Of a stretch of 64,000 bases of DNA, positions 45,305-57,063 are shown in pieces. The stretch comes from Spongospora subterranea f. sp. subterranea (taxonomy: Eukaryota > Endomyxa: Phytomyxea > Phytomyxea > Plasmodiophorida). Each line of letters opens with the position of its first letter. Positions within the stretch are counted from its first letter, which is position 1. Below the pieces are notes generated by a model that saw only the letters and a program-made list of their open reading frames with translations, was not told the DNA's origin and did no database searches. The position numbers and the translations under genes are program-made. Location of the stretch: the NCBI GenBank assembly GCA_049724395.1, contig JAUGWO010000180.1, forward strand, positions 1 through 64,000, in the 5' to 3' direction.

Positions 45305-47018
45305 ATGGATTACAGGGGAATCATAGCGATATGTTTATTGATCATCGCGCTATGGTCAAGCAGAGTTCGTTCTGACATCAGTGCCGGGACTGATCTAGGA
45401 CAATATCCATCATTGCAACTCGATCCAATGACTGATAAAATTATGATTGTTTATGGGTCTGAATGGGGATTGAAAATGACAACGTGTGAACCAGGTAATT
45501 GCAGAGTTTCGCGATCGAAATTTTCTTCCCGATTTGATCTTATCTGATAGAGCAATGCCTCTTACCAAAGAGCTGCCATTTGGGCTGTACGCCTCCATTA
45601 GCTGCGGCGTCACTTGCATTTATCGATTCCCAACCATTTATCGCATATGCCACCCTCCAAGCAGGCAATGCTGCTAACCTGTTCGGGATGTCTTGCTCGG
45701 ATTCGGCTTGTCATGACTTTAGCACTGTCAAGGTTGGTTCTACATCAAACCTAGGTAGATATCGGTTCAGAAGTTGAACAGGAGCAATAATGCTCACTTT
45801 TTGAAGGCTTTGCTGCAACTGTACTTCAAGGTAGCAACGGGTTCCCATTGATCACATACATGGACAAATCGCAAACCTCGTTAGCGGTCAACAACGTGTA
45901 AGATTTCCTTCGATGACTCAGAAAGAAAAGTCATTGTTAATATTAGGTTTGGACCCAGAATGTAAGAATTCCCAAGTCGAATTTCCGTACCAGCTCGGAG
46001 GTGGGTTTTATCACAGTTATGGATCTACTGACATTGTGTTTGGTCGAGAAAACAAAAGTGCCGTGATCAGCTTTCAACAATGGTTTGTGCATTTTCTGTC
46101 GATTGAGGAGCAATTGTAATACGGTATTGCCAGGAATATGAACGGGACCCAAGGAATACTGCAGCTATGCGTGTGCGGTCATGGGACTTGCGAGAGCCCT
46201 CAGATTGTCACTATTGGTCTGATGACTTCTGAGTAAGTTACCATATTTTCTTATTCGTTCGCCACAGATTCCTCTGCGGCTGAATATACTTCAATCGCCG
46301 TTGACAAAGATGGGGATATTATGGTTGTGTTTACAGACGAATCGTATTCCGCTTTAAGATTAGCTGTGTGCAAAGCTCCAATAACTTCTTCTAGCAACTG
46401 TACGGTCACGACACTCTTGTCAACCTCGGAGACAATTTTATGGCCAGTTATTCGAACGTCCAGTCCTGATCTTCTAGTTGGTATAGTAAATTTGGTTATT
46501 GTTCTATCGTTTACTCGGACGTTACTGAAAATGGTGCTCCTTGTCTTCAGGGGCTGGGTTACCAGTTATAGCTTATTTCCAGGCATGGTCTGGTGGTATC
46601 GGTGGATCGCTGATAGTATTTCAATGCAGTTCACCTCGATGCACCAATGAGAATCCGATCGATGCTGTAGTGGTTGATTATAATCCACGATGGGTTGTAA
46701 GTGAGATGCAGATATCCATGGTTTTGAGACAGCGAGATGGAAGACCAGTTATTGCATATTCCGTTTACGAGGCACCTTCCTTATTCTACCTGAGGATCGC
46801 GGTATGTCATAGCAAGTCATGTGAACAAAGCAGGTCAGAAATGCTGTGTCAGTATAGTTATGAGTTGATATATCCACAGCACTTACGATGTCGACGATTT
46901 TAAAGACGTGACTCAGTTAACCATCAAATTCGATGGTCAGTGTTTCCTTATTGCCTTGCTCTTTTCGATAGCATTATGCGTTATCGTATTAGGGTTCAGC
47001 ATTGTACAGCCCAAATAA
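45305..47018 (+). CDS. Type I membrane protein with repeated ectodomain
   Basis: The first exon begins MDYRGIIAICLLIIALWSS, a signal peptide. The ectodomain is a repeat built around a G-P-I-Y strand pattern with paired cysteines. Examples are GSNGFPLITYMDKSQTSLAV, DKDGDIMVVFTDESYSALRL then AVCKAPITSSSNC, AGLPVIAYFQAW, and QRDGRPVIAYSVYEAPSLFY then LRIAVCHSKSC. About six to seven such repeats would fit a beta-propeller. The last exon encodes VTQLTIKFDGQCFLIALLFS and a hydrophobic helix ending VLGFSIVQPK, stop at 47018, so the cytosolic tail is tiny. No named family. Possibly a surface receptor or adhesin. Exon joins are inferred from frame and repeat spacing. Confidence 0.6.
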
Positions 47019-47096
47019 AGGTCCAGAATGTCTATCCCGAATCGTGCACGCTGTTAAAACCAAATCTTTTAGCTCGACTCGTTAATGTCTATACTA

Positions 47097-47732
47097 TGTC
47101 GCCGTTCACCCGTGATATCATCATCGATGCTAATTATCGGAAAGCCATCGGGCTGTATATTTCGTATAATTATCTGCTAAAGTTCGTTTTCTCATCGAAT
47201 TAGCAGCGGCGTATTGTTCACGGTCGCTGGTGCATTTCTCTCATCGTTTTCTTGGTTGTTATATTGCGGAAGCAGCGAGTTCTTTTCGTACTGGCATATA
47301 TTCTTGCTTTCGTTAATCTCAATCGTAACTAGGTATGCTCTTTTACTCAATCGATTGGTAGCATACTGATCTATGTATAGCGCTTCATCCTATTTTGCCA
47401 TAATTCAGTGCTCAAGGAGGAATTTAATCATTGTGGGTGCAGCAGTTCTTTTCACACTTCTTTTCGATCTTACCTGTATAATTAAGGAGACACTTCCTAG
47501 ATATGCTCACTGATTGTTCCATGCTTTAGTGATCTTGACGTATTCATTGAATAGTTTCAAGTTTGAATGCGGTACAATTAATGTATCGGTGCCCCGATTC
47601 CTGAGTGTTATCGGCGTGTTCATTGTCGGATGCGTGCATTTACTGGATCTGTTCCTGTTTGCTAGGATATATTTAGCCCTTGGTCTTGCCTCACCTACGC
47701 TCATGCACAATCAATGGGAGGACGATATCTAA
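47097..47732 (+). CDS. Four-pass membrane protein, unknown
   Basis: Candidate gene starting MSPFTRDIIIDANYRKAIG. Spliced exons give four hydrophobic segments: GVLFTVAGAFLSSFSWLLY, FFSYWHIFLLSLISIV, NLIIVGAAVLFTLLFDLT and FLSVIGVFIVGCVHLLDLFL. The end is ALGLASPTLMHNQWEDDI. It follows the type I membrane protein by about 80 bp on the same strand. It may be a separate gene or, less likely, a 3' part of the preceding one, because that gene has its own terminal helix and stop. Family not recognised. Confidence 0.5.
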
Positions 47733-47739
47733 CAGTATG

Positions 47740-48327
47740 TTGTTTATTCGATAAATATTTTATTGTTTAACCTGCACCGTGTGTCAAAATAAACCTTAAC
47801 AGCCTTTCAAAAATAACTGCTGAGTACCAAAGTTTGGTGATGAGTTCACTTTGGTAAAAACTGCTGTACAAATGACTGAATTTGCGGCGTTGGAATCTGA
47901 AAGTGTTAGCAAAGGCAATTTTGACCAAAAAAAGGAACGTGATCACTTGTTTTGATAGAGATAATGAAGGTTTATTAATTCTCTGTGCAGTATCAATAGT
48001 CAGAGATGTTCAATCCATTACATAATCACGTAATAATACTGTAACGATGATAAGTCAGTAACAAAAGGGTTCGGTCGAGAGCGGAAGCTGGGCGTGCATT
48101 CAACACAAAGATCAAACAGACTTGAGCACGTTACGTACGTACATACCCTGTACTGATACGAGGAGGTCAAGTACTGTACGTTTGCGCGCACATTTTCCTC
48201 GACAAAAATCTCACACCAGACTTCCCCTATTTATTGTCATTGGTGTCATATTGGTCGTGGGTTTCGAAACAAGTAGAGGCTCGATCGGGGGCCTGTCTCT
48301 GTTGGCGCGCTCTTGGCGCTTTCAAAA
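47740..48327. other. Intergenic interval upstream of the MRG gene
   Basis: AT-rich sequence without a supported frame. It probably contains the terminator of the four-pass protein and the promoter of the MRG gene. It includes the palindromic ACGTACGTACGT-like run near 48131-48142. Confidence 0.5.
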
Positions 48328-49566
48328 ATGGTGAAGTCAACCGTACAGTATGAGGAAGGCGAAGAAGTCTTGGCCCATCGTATGTTCATTGATGTTTGGG
48401 CGTCCTTTGATATTTACCCTTTTAAAATTGATTTACCTTTTCTTCTTTTATTCACAATATCACTAGATGGACCCTGCGTGTACGCCGCACGAATTGTAAA
48501 AATTGCTCCTTCTGAGGAGGACCCAAATCAGTTCGAATACCGTGTCCACTACTTGAAGTGGAATAAATCGTAAGCATTAGTTCAACATAGTTCCTGATTA
48601 CCTAGTTTACATGTACCCAGTTGGGACGAATGGGTTATGGCGGACCGGTTAATGAAAAAAACACCAGAAAATATTGTAAAGATGAATGAAGTCGAGCAAC
48701 AAATGAAAGACGCACAAAAGGGACGATTGGAGAAGAGAAAGACAAATGTAAAAAAACGACGCATTTCGACAGAGTCGGGCATCGAAAAGCCAGATGTTAA
48801 AAAAGACGAGGTTAGTAATTACGGCAATATCGTCGCTCCTAAGTAGAACGATTTCCCCGCCAGGTAGCCATGTTTGCCATGCCTGCAAACTTAAAGGCCG
48901 CTTTAATTGCAGATTGGGAGGCTATCTGTAAGAAGAGATCTTTGATTCCGCTTCCGATAACTCCTAACATCGATTCAATTCTCGATGGTTTTATCCAGTC
49001 AAAGGTGTTTCTATACAAATTGTTAACTCGTCCTTGCTGTGTTGGTAACCTCGTATTAATTGCAATAGACAAATCGTAAGGCTGATGTGGAAAAAGACGT
49101 AATCGATGTCATGAATGGCATCCGTGTATACTTTGAGAGATCGCTTGATACTCGGTTGTTGTACGATTACGAGAGGCCACAATATGCTTCTTTTAACTTC
49201 GGAAGGTCGTGGAACGCTGTTAACCAGCATATATGGAGTTCAGGTTTGTGCATTGCAAATTATTTGATTTCATCTGTTGAAAGTGTGTTGTTACAGCATT
49301 TGTTGCGTCTTTTCGTGCTGCTCCCATCGCTAATGGCCCATTCAGATATGGATTCTGACCAGCGTGGGCGCTTAATGCACAAGATTTCACCGCTTCTTAA
49401 GTACGATGAACCTGGTACAATATCTTTCTGTTGTAATGATCTAATGCGACATAGATATCTTTCGAAAAACTTAACAGACATGGTGTCCAAAAGCTATACA
49501 AAAATGACTCCTGAATACTTAGAGGAGCTAATGCGCGAAGACTACGACATTGAGAAAGAATCATGA
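48328..49566 (+). CDS. MRG15/Eaf3-type chromodomain protein
   Basis: Chromatin reader of the NuA4/Rpd3S type. The N-terminal chromo barrel keeps the aromatic cage that binds methylated H3K36. VKSTVQYEEGEEVLAH is followed, after an intron, by GPCVYAARIVKIAPSEEDPN, FEYRVHYLKWNKS and WDEWVMADRL. A basic Lys-rich linker precedes the MRG domain: PANLKAALIADWEAICKKRS, ITPNIDSILDGFIQSK, GIRVYFERSLDTRLLYDYER, then HLLRLFVLLPSLMAHSDMD and the end YLSKNLTDMVSKSYTK. Introns are short. The start ATG used is 48328, just before the chromodomain. It likely acts in histone acetylation and deacetylation complexes in the nucleus. Confidence 0.9.
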
Positions 49567-49703
49567 TATGATGATCCAAATACAACACTTCCTACATTTA
49601 TGTTTCTTGTGCTGGAGTTTGTTGTTATTATCTGTTTTTTATGGCACTGAACTATCAGTTTGTGATATTGCTCCTGTAGATGCTAAAAATTCTCGGATGT
49701 CTC

Positions 49704-50189
49704 TCAGTAAACTCTTGCCTTGCTGCGGTCCAGCCTCAACAACACACAAAATATCTCGATATTTAGCTTGCCGATTCCTATTCCAATATCGCACAATCGT
49801 TCAACTGTCTTTGGAATTTCATTCCCGTTCAAAACTAGCCTCACAGCTGCTGGATCCCTCTTGATTGACGAATCAGCTGCCGCGAGGGCCCGAATAGATT
49901 CGATAGGCTCGTCCACCGCGACGTTCACCATCCACGTATTCAATTCCTTTCCGACGAAAGTTGAAAAAATCAAAGGAACTTGACGCCTGACGTCTTTCTG
50001 TTGCAAATATACCTTTGCCCATTTGAGTTGTACACATAGTGATTTATCATTATGCTGGTCATCTAGCACCCCAAATCCATATCGTGTCCACACATCAACC
50101 ATTATGGAAGAGAAATGGGTAGGATCGAATCTGCTCTGCACAGAATAACTGTTTCGGTTAACTGACTGTATGAGGCCCATGCAAAACAT
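49704..50189 (-). CDS. Protein with C-terminal ubiquitin-like fold
   Basis: A single-exon frame of 161 residues; an internal Met at 50102 (MVDVWTRYGFGVLDDQ) is an alternative start giving 132. The C-terminal half looks like a beta-grasp ubiquitin-like domain. MVNVAVDEPIESIRALAAAD is followed by VRLVLNGNEIPKTVERLCDI and GIGIGKLNIEIF, with the hydrophobic spacing of ubiquitin. No di-glycine end is visible, so it is not a conjugatable modifier. The frame starts 74 bp after the RPN1 stop on the same strand and is convergent with the MRG gene. A proteasome link is possible but unproven. Confidence 0.55.
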   Translation of the reverse strand: MFCMGLIQSVNRNSYSVQSRFDPTHFSSIMVDVWTRYGFGVLDDQHNDKSLCVQLKWAKVYLQQKDVRRQVPLIFSTFVGKELNTWMVNVAVDEPIESIRALAAADSSIKRDPAAVRLVLNGNEIPKTVERLCDIGIGIGKLNIEIFCVLLRLDRSKARVY

Positions 50190-50262
50190 TCTCGAATAAT
50201 GATACGCGACAAAGTTTTATTGTTGGAGTGATTGGAATATATTAAGTAAAATGAACAATGGT

Positions 50263-53200
50263 TAGGTGGTATCCATTGGCATAATACCCGCATTGGGATT
50301 TTTCTTGAGGATGACAAGTCCTTCAAGAACCGAAGACACGGGAATGTATTCGTCAGTAGCCAGTTCAGCGCGCTCATTGTAACCCAACAACACTGGAGTA
50401 GTATGTGTCTGCTTACATGGTTAAGATCGAGACAGAGATTGTAGACGGTTAGGTTGAACCTGGAAGGAAGTGATAGTTTTGGGGGAGCCGGCCTGTCCAA
50501 CTGTATCGACAGCCTGTCCAACACGAACCGAAACAGGTAGAGGGTTAAGATTCTCATCTAAAGTTGTCAGCATTCTTGCGCGAATAGCCGGGACCAAGGA
50601 AAAGAGCAAGTAATGTCGCTCTCCAAGAATGGTATTTTTCATATCCAGACAATGAAAAAAGAATACTAAAAGGCTACCTAGCCCAACCTGCAACAAACAT
50701 TAGACGATAAACCAACATTTGAGTTAGGACATCACTTTTGAAAGAAGCAGATTGTCGGAATAATTAGGCGATAAACTAAGCAGCCCTTTACCGAGGTGCA
50801 ACAGACCCTGCGCAATTCGTACCAGGAAAAGATGGTTCGCTTCTTTCTGGTAGTATACAGCAAGTTGCCGAAGCATCTAAACGAAAGCACATTGGTCTGC
50901 AGCCATGTTGAGCAGAGAAATAACATACCTGCGCAATGCGAGAGTTATTTGTTCCAGCACCGACGAAACCTAGCGCAAGGATAGCATTTTGCGAAACCTT
51001 TCCACAATTAAAAATCAAGAAAGCAAACAACGAAATTAAGCGAACCTCTTCATCATGGTCATGGCTCAGCTTGGACAATGTCTCAACAACAGCGACTTGA
51101 GGATTTGATACAGAAAGCAATCCCAAGGCAAGAGGTACAGCGCGTCGTGGAACAACCTGAGGAAACTTTGAACTGCAATTGATTTGAACAGTAAACACGA
51201 GATCTAGTACTTCACAATATTGAAGCATGTTATCAAAAGTACGCAAAGCCATTGTGGCTCCTAAGGTTTCTCCTAAAGCGACAGCAGCAATTCCTATTGT
51301 GGCGGCAGCAAGATGCTTGCTGGATTCTTCATTCTCCAAGTGTTCTCCAACTACTGAAAGTAACTTTTGCACTTGCAAAACGTTTCCAGTTGCGGGCAAA
51401 AGCGCAACTCTAAAGAAGGCCAATGAAAATATGAAGAATAACCTGTCGACTACGGTACCTGGATGATTACTTCTAGCAACAATTTGATCGAGTGCTCTAC
51501 GACTTGGCATGCCTCAAGTATCGCTTCACATGCTTCTCCCTTTCCCAAATATAAAAGCCCAAGCCCTATTGCTAAAAACCGAGCGCATGGGTCATCCAAT
51601 TCAACAGCAGGCCTTTCCATTAAACACTCTAAGATCACCCCAGATATCTGCACCATTCATGATGAGCAAAAACAATGGTTAATTTAGCTGACAATACCTC
51701 GTCATTGGCAGTGCCAACATTAACTAAACCAAGAGACATGGCAGCGTGGCCTAAAATTTCCTGAAAGAGATATAAGCACATACGACCCGAGTTGAGCCAG
51801 CCCAACCATTGACTGAGAAGAATCGGATAGGATTGGCATAAGAAGCTCATTGACTTCAGCTTTGTCTGTTCCAGCATACGAGATGCCTAGCCCCATTACT
51901 GCACATATTTTCGTGTATCTGCTCATAAAATAAGCAACTCAAGAAAGCGCATTGACAAAACGCCAACTTGGAAGAATTGCCAACAACTTCAGACAACAAT
52001 CCGAATGCAGCATCCATTTCGCTTGAAACACCAGAAGAAACCATACCGGTTGCCAACAAAGCTCCAGCACGCAGATATTCCTAAACATGAAAAAGGTGGT
52101 CAATGGCAACCAGCTTCAGGGTGATCACGAAACCTGGGTATTGTAGGAGTATTTATCGATCGCAGAAAATCCCATCTCAAGGTCCCATAAAAGAATTAGA
52201 CCAACAGATGCTGTGGCACTTAGCATACCGTGTTCCTAAACATCAACTCGGTAAGAAACGATAACAGATGACGACCGTCTATTACTATACCTTGTTTTTA
52301 TACATCCAATCCGAGCCTTCCGGAGTCATTAGCAAATCTTTTCCGAACCCAGCGTTGACAAAGGCATTAACATATGTGGACGCCAGGTTCTGTTTCGCAG
52401 AGTCCACAGCAACCGCTCCTGAAAGACCGATAAATGCGAATAGAATCAGAGGAATGAGAGGCGCACCTGTTTTCTTTCGAGTGGAGCGTGAAGAGTTCCA
52501 TCAGGTGAGTCTTGTAAATATCTTCAGGTGTCTTTGGTTCAAGTACATCCAATTCTTTGGCCAGAGACATAAAATGATCATGAAGCTTGCCGTTGCCAAC
52601 AATTTCCATCATTGCATCATCCTCTTCAAATTCCGGCAATACCAATTTTTGGGAGGCCATAATGAATCCTAATTGCTTGAGGACAATGTCGTCTTTACAA
52701 GACGCGAAAACCTAACACTCACTTAACAAAGCGACCTGAAATAAAAACGGGTTTTAAACCTCTAGAATAAGTGGACGTGAGTTCATCTTGATAGCAACAC
52801 GAAGCGCGTCGGGCAAAGCGCCACACTGCATCCGAATACACATTATTTGTAGCTTTAAGGGGATATTCTGTACGTAACTGACCTGACAATAAATGTCATA
52901 CACGACGCGAAGAGTTTTTAGCTGCTCTTCAGAATCTGCTACGTAATTTGACGTGCGTAATAAATAACCACACGTTCTCGCGAAGTTATCAGGTTTTATG
53001 AGCTTGCGAATCTTCTCGAGGCAATCGACTCTGAGGCATCCTTAATGCACCATTAGCAGGAATGATTTTGGCCACTAACTCAATTAATAAGTCACAAGCT
53101 TCAGCTTCGGCATTTTGCTGCATATCGAAAGCTAAAATCTGATCGACTAATTCCATTAATTCGTCCAATCGCTCTTCTTTCTCCATTCGACGGGTATACT

Positions 53201-53935
53201 CTTGCCCTACTTCCCCAGCAATGAATCTGGAAATTGCATCAATTCTTGAAATGCCTCAAAACTCAGCAAACTACCGGACGTATTCGTGACCCCATGTTCC
53301 AATGGCGTCCTTTGATCCGCTAATTCGGAATTTCAAACTTTCGCCTTCATCAGTCGGCAAAGTCATACCAATAACAGACAGTATATCGGCAAGGTAAACC
53401 TGGAAATGTGTTACAGCACAGTTTTTTGAAAAATAACAAACAGCACTTCAACCTTTTCAGTAGGGGAAGTGAATTCGGAGTGATATTTTTTGAAATCATT
53501 ATAGTGCTCACGTAAAAATTTCAAGGGCTTCGGAACCGATGTCATCGACGATGTAGCCGACCGAATTTCCGTCCGAAGAGCTTCTAAAGTGGCAGCATAT
53601 TCTGCTTTGCGAGATTTATCTGCTAATGTCTTTTTGAAAGGTAAGTGCTAAGCGCAGAAAACGCACAGAGTTTACCTCCATCAATTGGTCCAACCGCTCT
53701 TTCAGTATGCGATCTTCTTCGTTCTAAACGAAAAAAAAAATATCAACATTGTGGTATGTCAAAAAACGAGATAGTTTACCATATCAGCGTAAGGGTCTTC
53801 ATCTTCAGGTTTGCCTTTATTATCAGGTCGACGACTCAAAGGAAGTTTTTCCTTGTTCAACCTTGTTTTTTTCTGTTCGTCAGTTTCATCTTCAGAAGGT
53901 ACCAGCACGGTTGCCAATGGTTTCTCATTCGACAT
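50263..53935 (-). CDS. PSMD2: 26S proteasome regulatory subunit RPN1/PSMD2
   Basis: The non-ATPase base subunit that docks ubiquitin-like shuttle proteins. It starts [20 protein letters not shown]. The N-terminal region has [20 protein letters not shown], then [20 protein letters not shown] followed by AIGTWGHEY. The PC-repeat toroid follows: [75 protein letters not shown] and [13 protein letters not shown]. The end is [17 protein letters not shown], then [20 protein letters not shown] and [16 protein letters not shown], stop at 50263. Many short introns. It looks complete and functional. Confidence 0.93.
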
Positions 53936-53939
53936 CACC

Positions 53940-56490
53940 CCGATTGAGTTAAATTCGGCGATGGGGGTGCGATCTCTGTGTTTGGAGATAATATTATTAT
54001 GCGCCGCATTCGACAGATACAGTGGGTACAGCCATTTCCGAGTGGCAGAGACGTAGGGTCGCCCCTTTCACTGTTTGGGAGGGTCACGCACCTCGTGGCC
54101 CCGTCCTTACTCCTGGAGACCCTGGGTCATCGTCCTGCTCTGTACCCTGGCTGCCCCCACTGAACTGCAGTGCAGCGTATGTACAGATACAGTACAGAGC
54201 CTTTCAGTCTTTCACTGTTAGAGAGGGTCACGCGACGCGACTGAAAATTTTGTCGCCGTCTTGGACGTGGATCGACGAAAACGTGGTGCATGCGGAGATG
54301 GAGACACTGACGAGCGTGCCAGCGAGAAAGTTGCTTCGAAGTTATAGCTCTGTCGGAGTTATCTCAGTAAAGTAATTGCAAAATAAAATTGAAAGCATCC
54401 TGCTCTGTTAAGGGTACCCATACCCTGTGCTGCCCCACTGAACCGTTGTGATGTTGGCCAAGGCCTTCGGCAATGTTTGTGAAATGATCAACGAGGATAA
54501 CCAACGATAACTTGTTCAATCGGACAACCTAATCGACCGCGTTTTCAAACGGAGTCGTCAAATGATTTGCGTGTTTCTGATCTGTGAAAGCTTCTTCTGA
54601 TTAGGACAATCTGACGGTACTGTATCCAGTTCCATCTCCACGATGCAGTAATGGCCCGAAAACCAGCAAGCTGGCACCGAGCGTCTTTTGAGTGACATTA
54701 TAGATTCAGCAGTCGGGATCAAAGTCCATCATGAGCAGACAAGCCAAGCTGGTCAGGTTTCATGTGAGTCTTGTATTCTTAACAATGACACAATCTCCAT
54801 TTACAAAAAGAACGCCAAAGGCAACACATGCTGAGGAGCTGAAGACAGTAAATCATGGGGCTTTCTCGTGGACCTGGAATCGAGATGGATGACGGAATTT
54901 TGCAGCATACTCAACATGACAAGCGTATCATCAGGGTCAATAAACAGCAAATCGATCAACTTCGAGGTAACGATTTGGAAGAAGAGTTTGGTTTATGCGA
55001 ATACTACGATAGCTGGGAGTAGTTTGTCAACTGAGTACAGAATCTTCTTCGAGAAGCAAGGTATACAGCACAGGATGATACTCTTACAAACGGTATGACG
55101 ACGGGAATCAAACACAATATCATAGAAAATGGCAGAGCCATCTAGAACTGACGAACTTCCGGAGAATACCTGATCGCAGTTGGGCGATCGTGAGAAGTGT
55201 ATGCGCCTGACAACAAGGTACACGCTAATCCAGCAGAATTACCATCCAGCGTAGTTCACCCGCTTCCTTATTATGCCATCGATAACGCATTCAACCACAT
55301 CATGCTCGATGAGATGCGGCGCTTCAATATGGGTCCGATCTCTTCTCACGATCGTCCAAACGTCGATGAAGCATAGGATGGCGACGAGTACCTACCAGTG
55401 CGGCGTTTGGGAAATGGGAACCGATGCTCCGACCCAGTATGTCGTTCTATTCCGTCTGCAATGCGACGTCGAATGCTGACAATTAAGGGACTCGCTTGGG
55501 TTTTCGTCAATGGAAGATTTAAGGGCAGTGCGTTGGACGATCGTGTGAAGTGATCGGACCCATATTGAAGCGCCGGTTCTCACCGAACATGAAATGATTG
55601 ATTTCCTTGTCGTTAGTTCGCCGGACGCGGAACCCTGCAGGATTAGAGTGTCCCTTTTTGTCAACCGGTTCGCTATGGTTCCGGTCACTCACGATTGTCC
55701 AATGCCACTGCCTTTCCGCCCGTTGGTCCAGGCGGTTTAAAACAATCATCAGAGAATTTTACTCACAGGGGCAGTACCTCGGAAGATTCATTGGTGACCA
55801 ACTACAGAAAAATCGTCATCAGGATCCACCAAATGAACCATGGACTCCTACGCCAATTTGACGCCCAGGTTTTTATCTGTCACCGTCATTGCGGCAATAC
55901 AAGGCGCCACAGTCCACGATGGGTTGAGAAGTTAACTGTCGCTGTCGATCAATATCCGCCCAATATCAAAGCAATCCGTCGAGGTTCTGTCGTTTCTTGA
56001 AACTCGTGCCAAGCGGCACTGGACCGCCGCTCAGCGTGTCCAACATCACGTTCGATGCCACATTGGCCTTAAAAACGCCCTTGATCGGCAGATGTCAGTG
56101 CTTGTTGAAACGGTTATTCATGCAACTATTTGGAGGAGTAAAAAAAATGAGCGTTGTATAAGACTGTACATCTATGGCAGGAGTTTTTTTTTGGGCCTGG
56201 TTTTAGCCTGGCCATCCATCAGCGAAATAGACCCTAGTCGTCTCAATGACTCTCGTTCCGATTATTGCCGTTTTTTCAAACAGGTCTGTTGATATCATGA
56301 TTATGTTCATTTAACAACTTGGCACTGGAATTCTCAATTATCGCCAGTCAAAATCAAAACACAGAAATAGTGGTTCATATATAAAGCCCCTTTCGTGCAG
56401 CCGTTGGATGAGGGTCAAATTATCGAATAGGTTTGTTTGTCGTGTCGTGTTGCGCGTAGCTCCCCCTGGCGACGGCATTACCCTGATCGC
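53940..56490. other. Unassigned region with repeats and relics
   Basis: No intact gene recognised over about 2.5 kb. Direct repeats of a TTTCACTGTT-GGAGGGTCACGC motif occur at about 54067 and 54213. An imperfect inverted repeat pairs 55286-55364 with 55533-55612; both arms encode RRFNMGPISSHDRP or RRFNMGPITSHDRP. Fragments such as LETRAKRHWTAAQRVQHHVR near 55990-56060 look like a decayed coding region. It may be an old insertion. Confidence 0.4.
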
Positions 56491-56492
56491 GA

Positions 56493-56897
56493 ATGCATCC
56501 GGTGACGGCCTCGGCACCGGAACGCCATCCAATGTGGTATCACGACCTGGTTTCGCCCTTCGTTCTAGCGCCTATCCTGATCCCTTTATCAGTGCCGATC
56601 TTATTCGAGAGCTGGCCAGTTGCCATAGTGACCACAGCGTCACCAAATTTTTCGGCGCGTGTAATAACATCAAAGCGGCGCTAGATAAGTGCATTAAAAT
56701 CGAGGTAAAAAGGGGCAACGAATAGTATTACCTATTTCTTCATGGAACTTTCTTTGGGGAAATTCATGCGGGTTTTCTAATGCTTTTATTCGGACCTGTT
56801 TTTGTAGAAAATGCCTAGACGCAGAACGAACCTGAAGAAATCGAGGCAGCTGCAGATGAAATGGGACGCAGCGAGAAAGGCGACATCCGAGAGTTGA
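56493..56897 (+). CDS. CMC2: CMC2-like twin Cx9C protein of mitochondria
   Basis: Three exons, 56493-56536, 56593-56704 and 56808-56897, give an 81-residue protein. The twin CX9C pattern is MCADLIRELASCH and GACNNIKAALDKC, the latter preceded by SVTKFF. This is the hallmark of CMC2, a cytochrome c oxidase assembly factor imported by the Mia40 disulphide relay into the intermembrane space. The first cysteine codon is created by the splice (TG plus T). Without splicing an in-frame Ser replaces it, which supports the intron. The C-terminus is basic, KMPRRRTNLKKSRQLQMKWD. Start MHPVTASAPERHP, with the MHP start usual for the family. Confidence 0.88.
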
Positions 56898-57063
56898 TAT
56901 TTAATCTCATTTAATTCGTGAATAAAGGCTTTATAATTTTTATTGGAGAATGTACTGAAAAATCCCCACTATGTCGGATGGCCATAATTTGGTGTATTCC
57001 TCAGATCGACGTACAGATTGATCATTGACCAGGTGGTGTAAGCCGGTTGAGTTTGTCGCGGCG

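Noticed and set aside
47018-47732. Four-pass membrane part as the C-terminus of the propeller-like protein
   Set aside because: The upstream gene already ends with its own membrane helix and stop codon at 47018.
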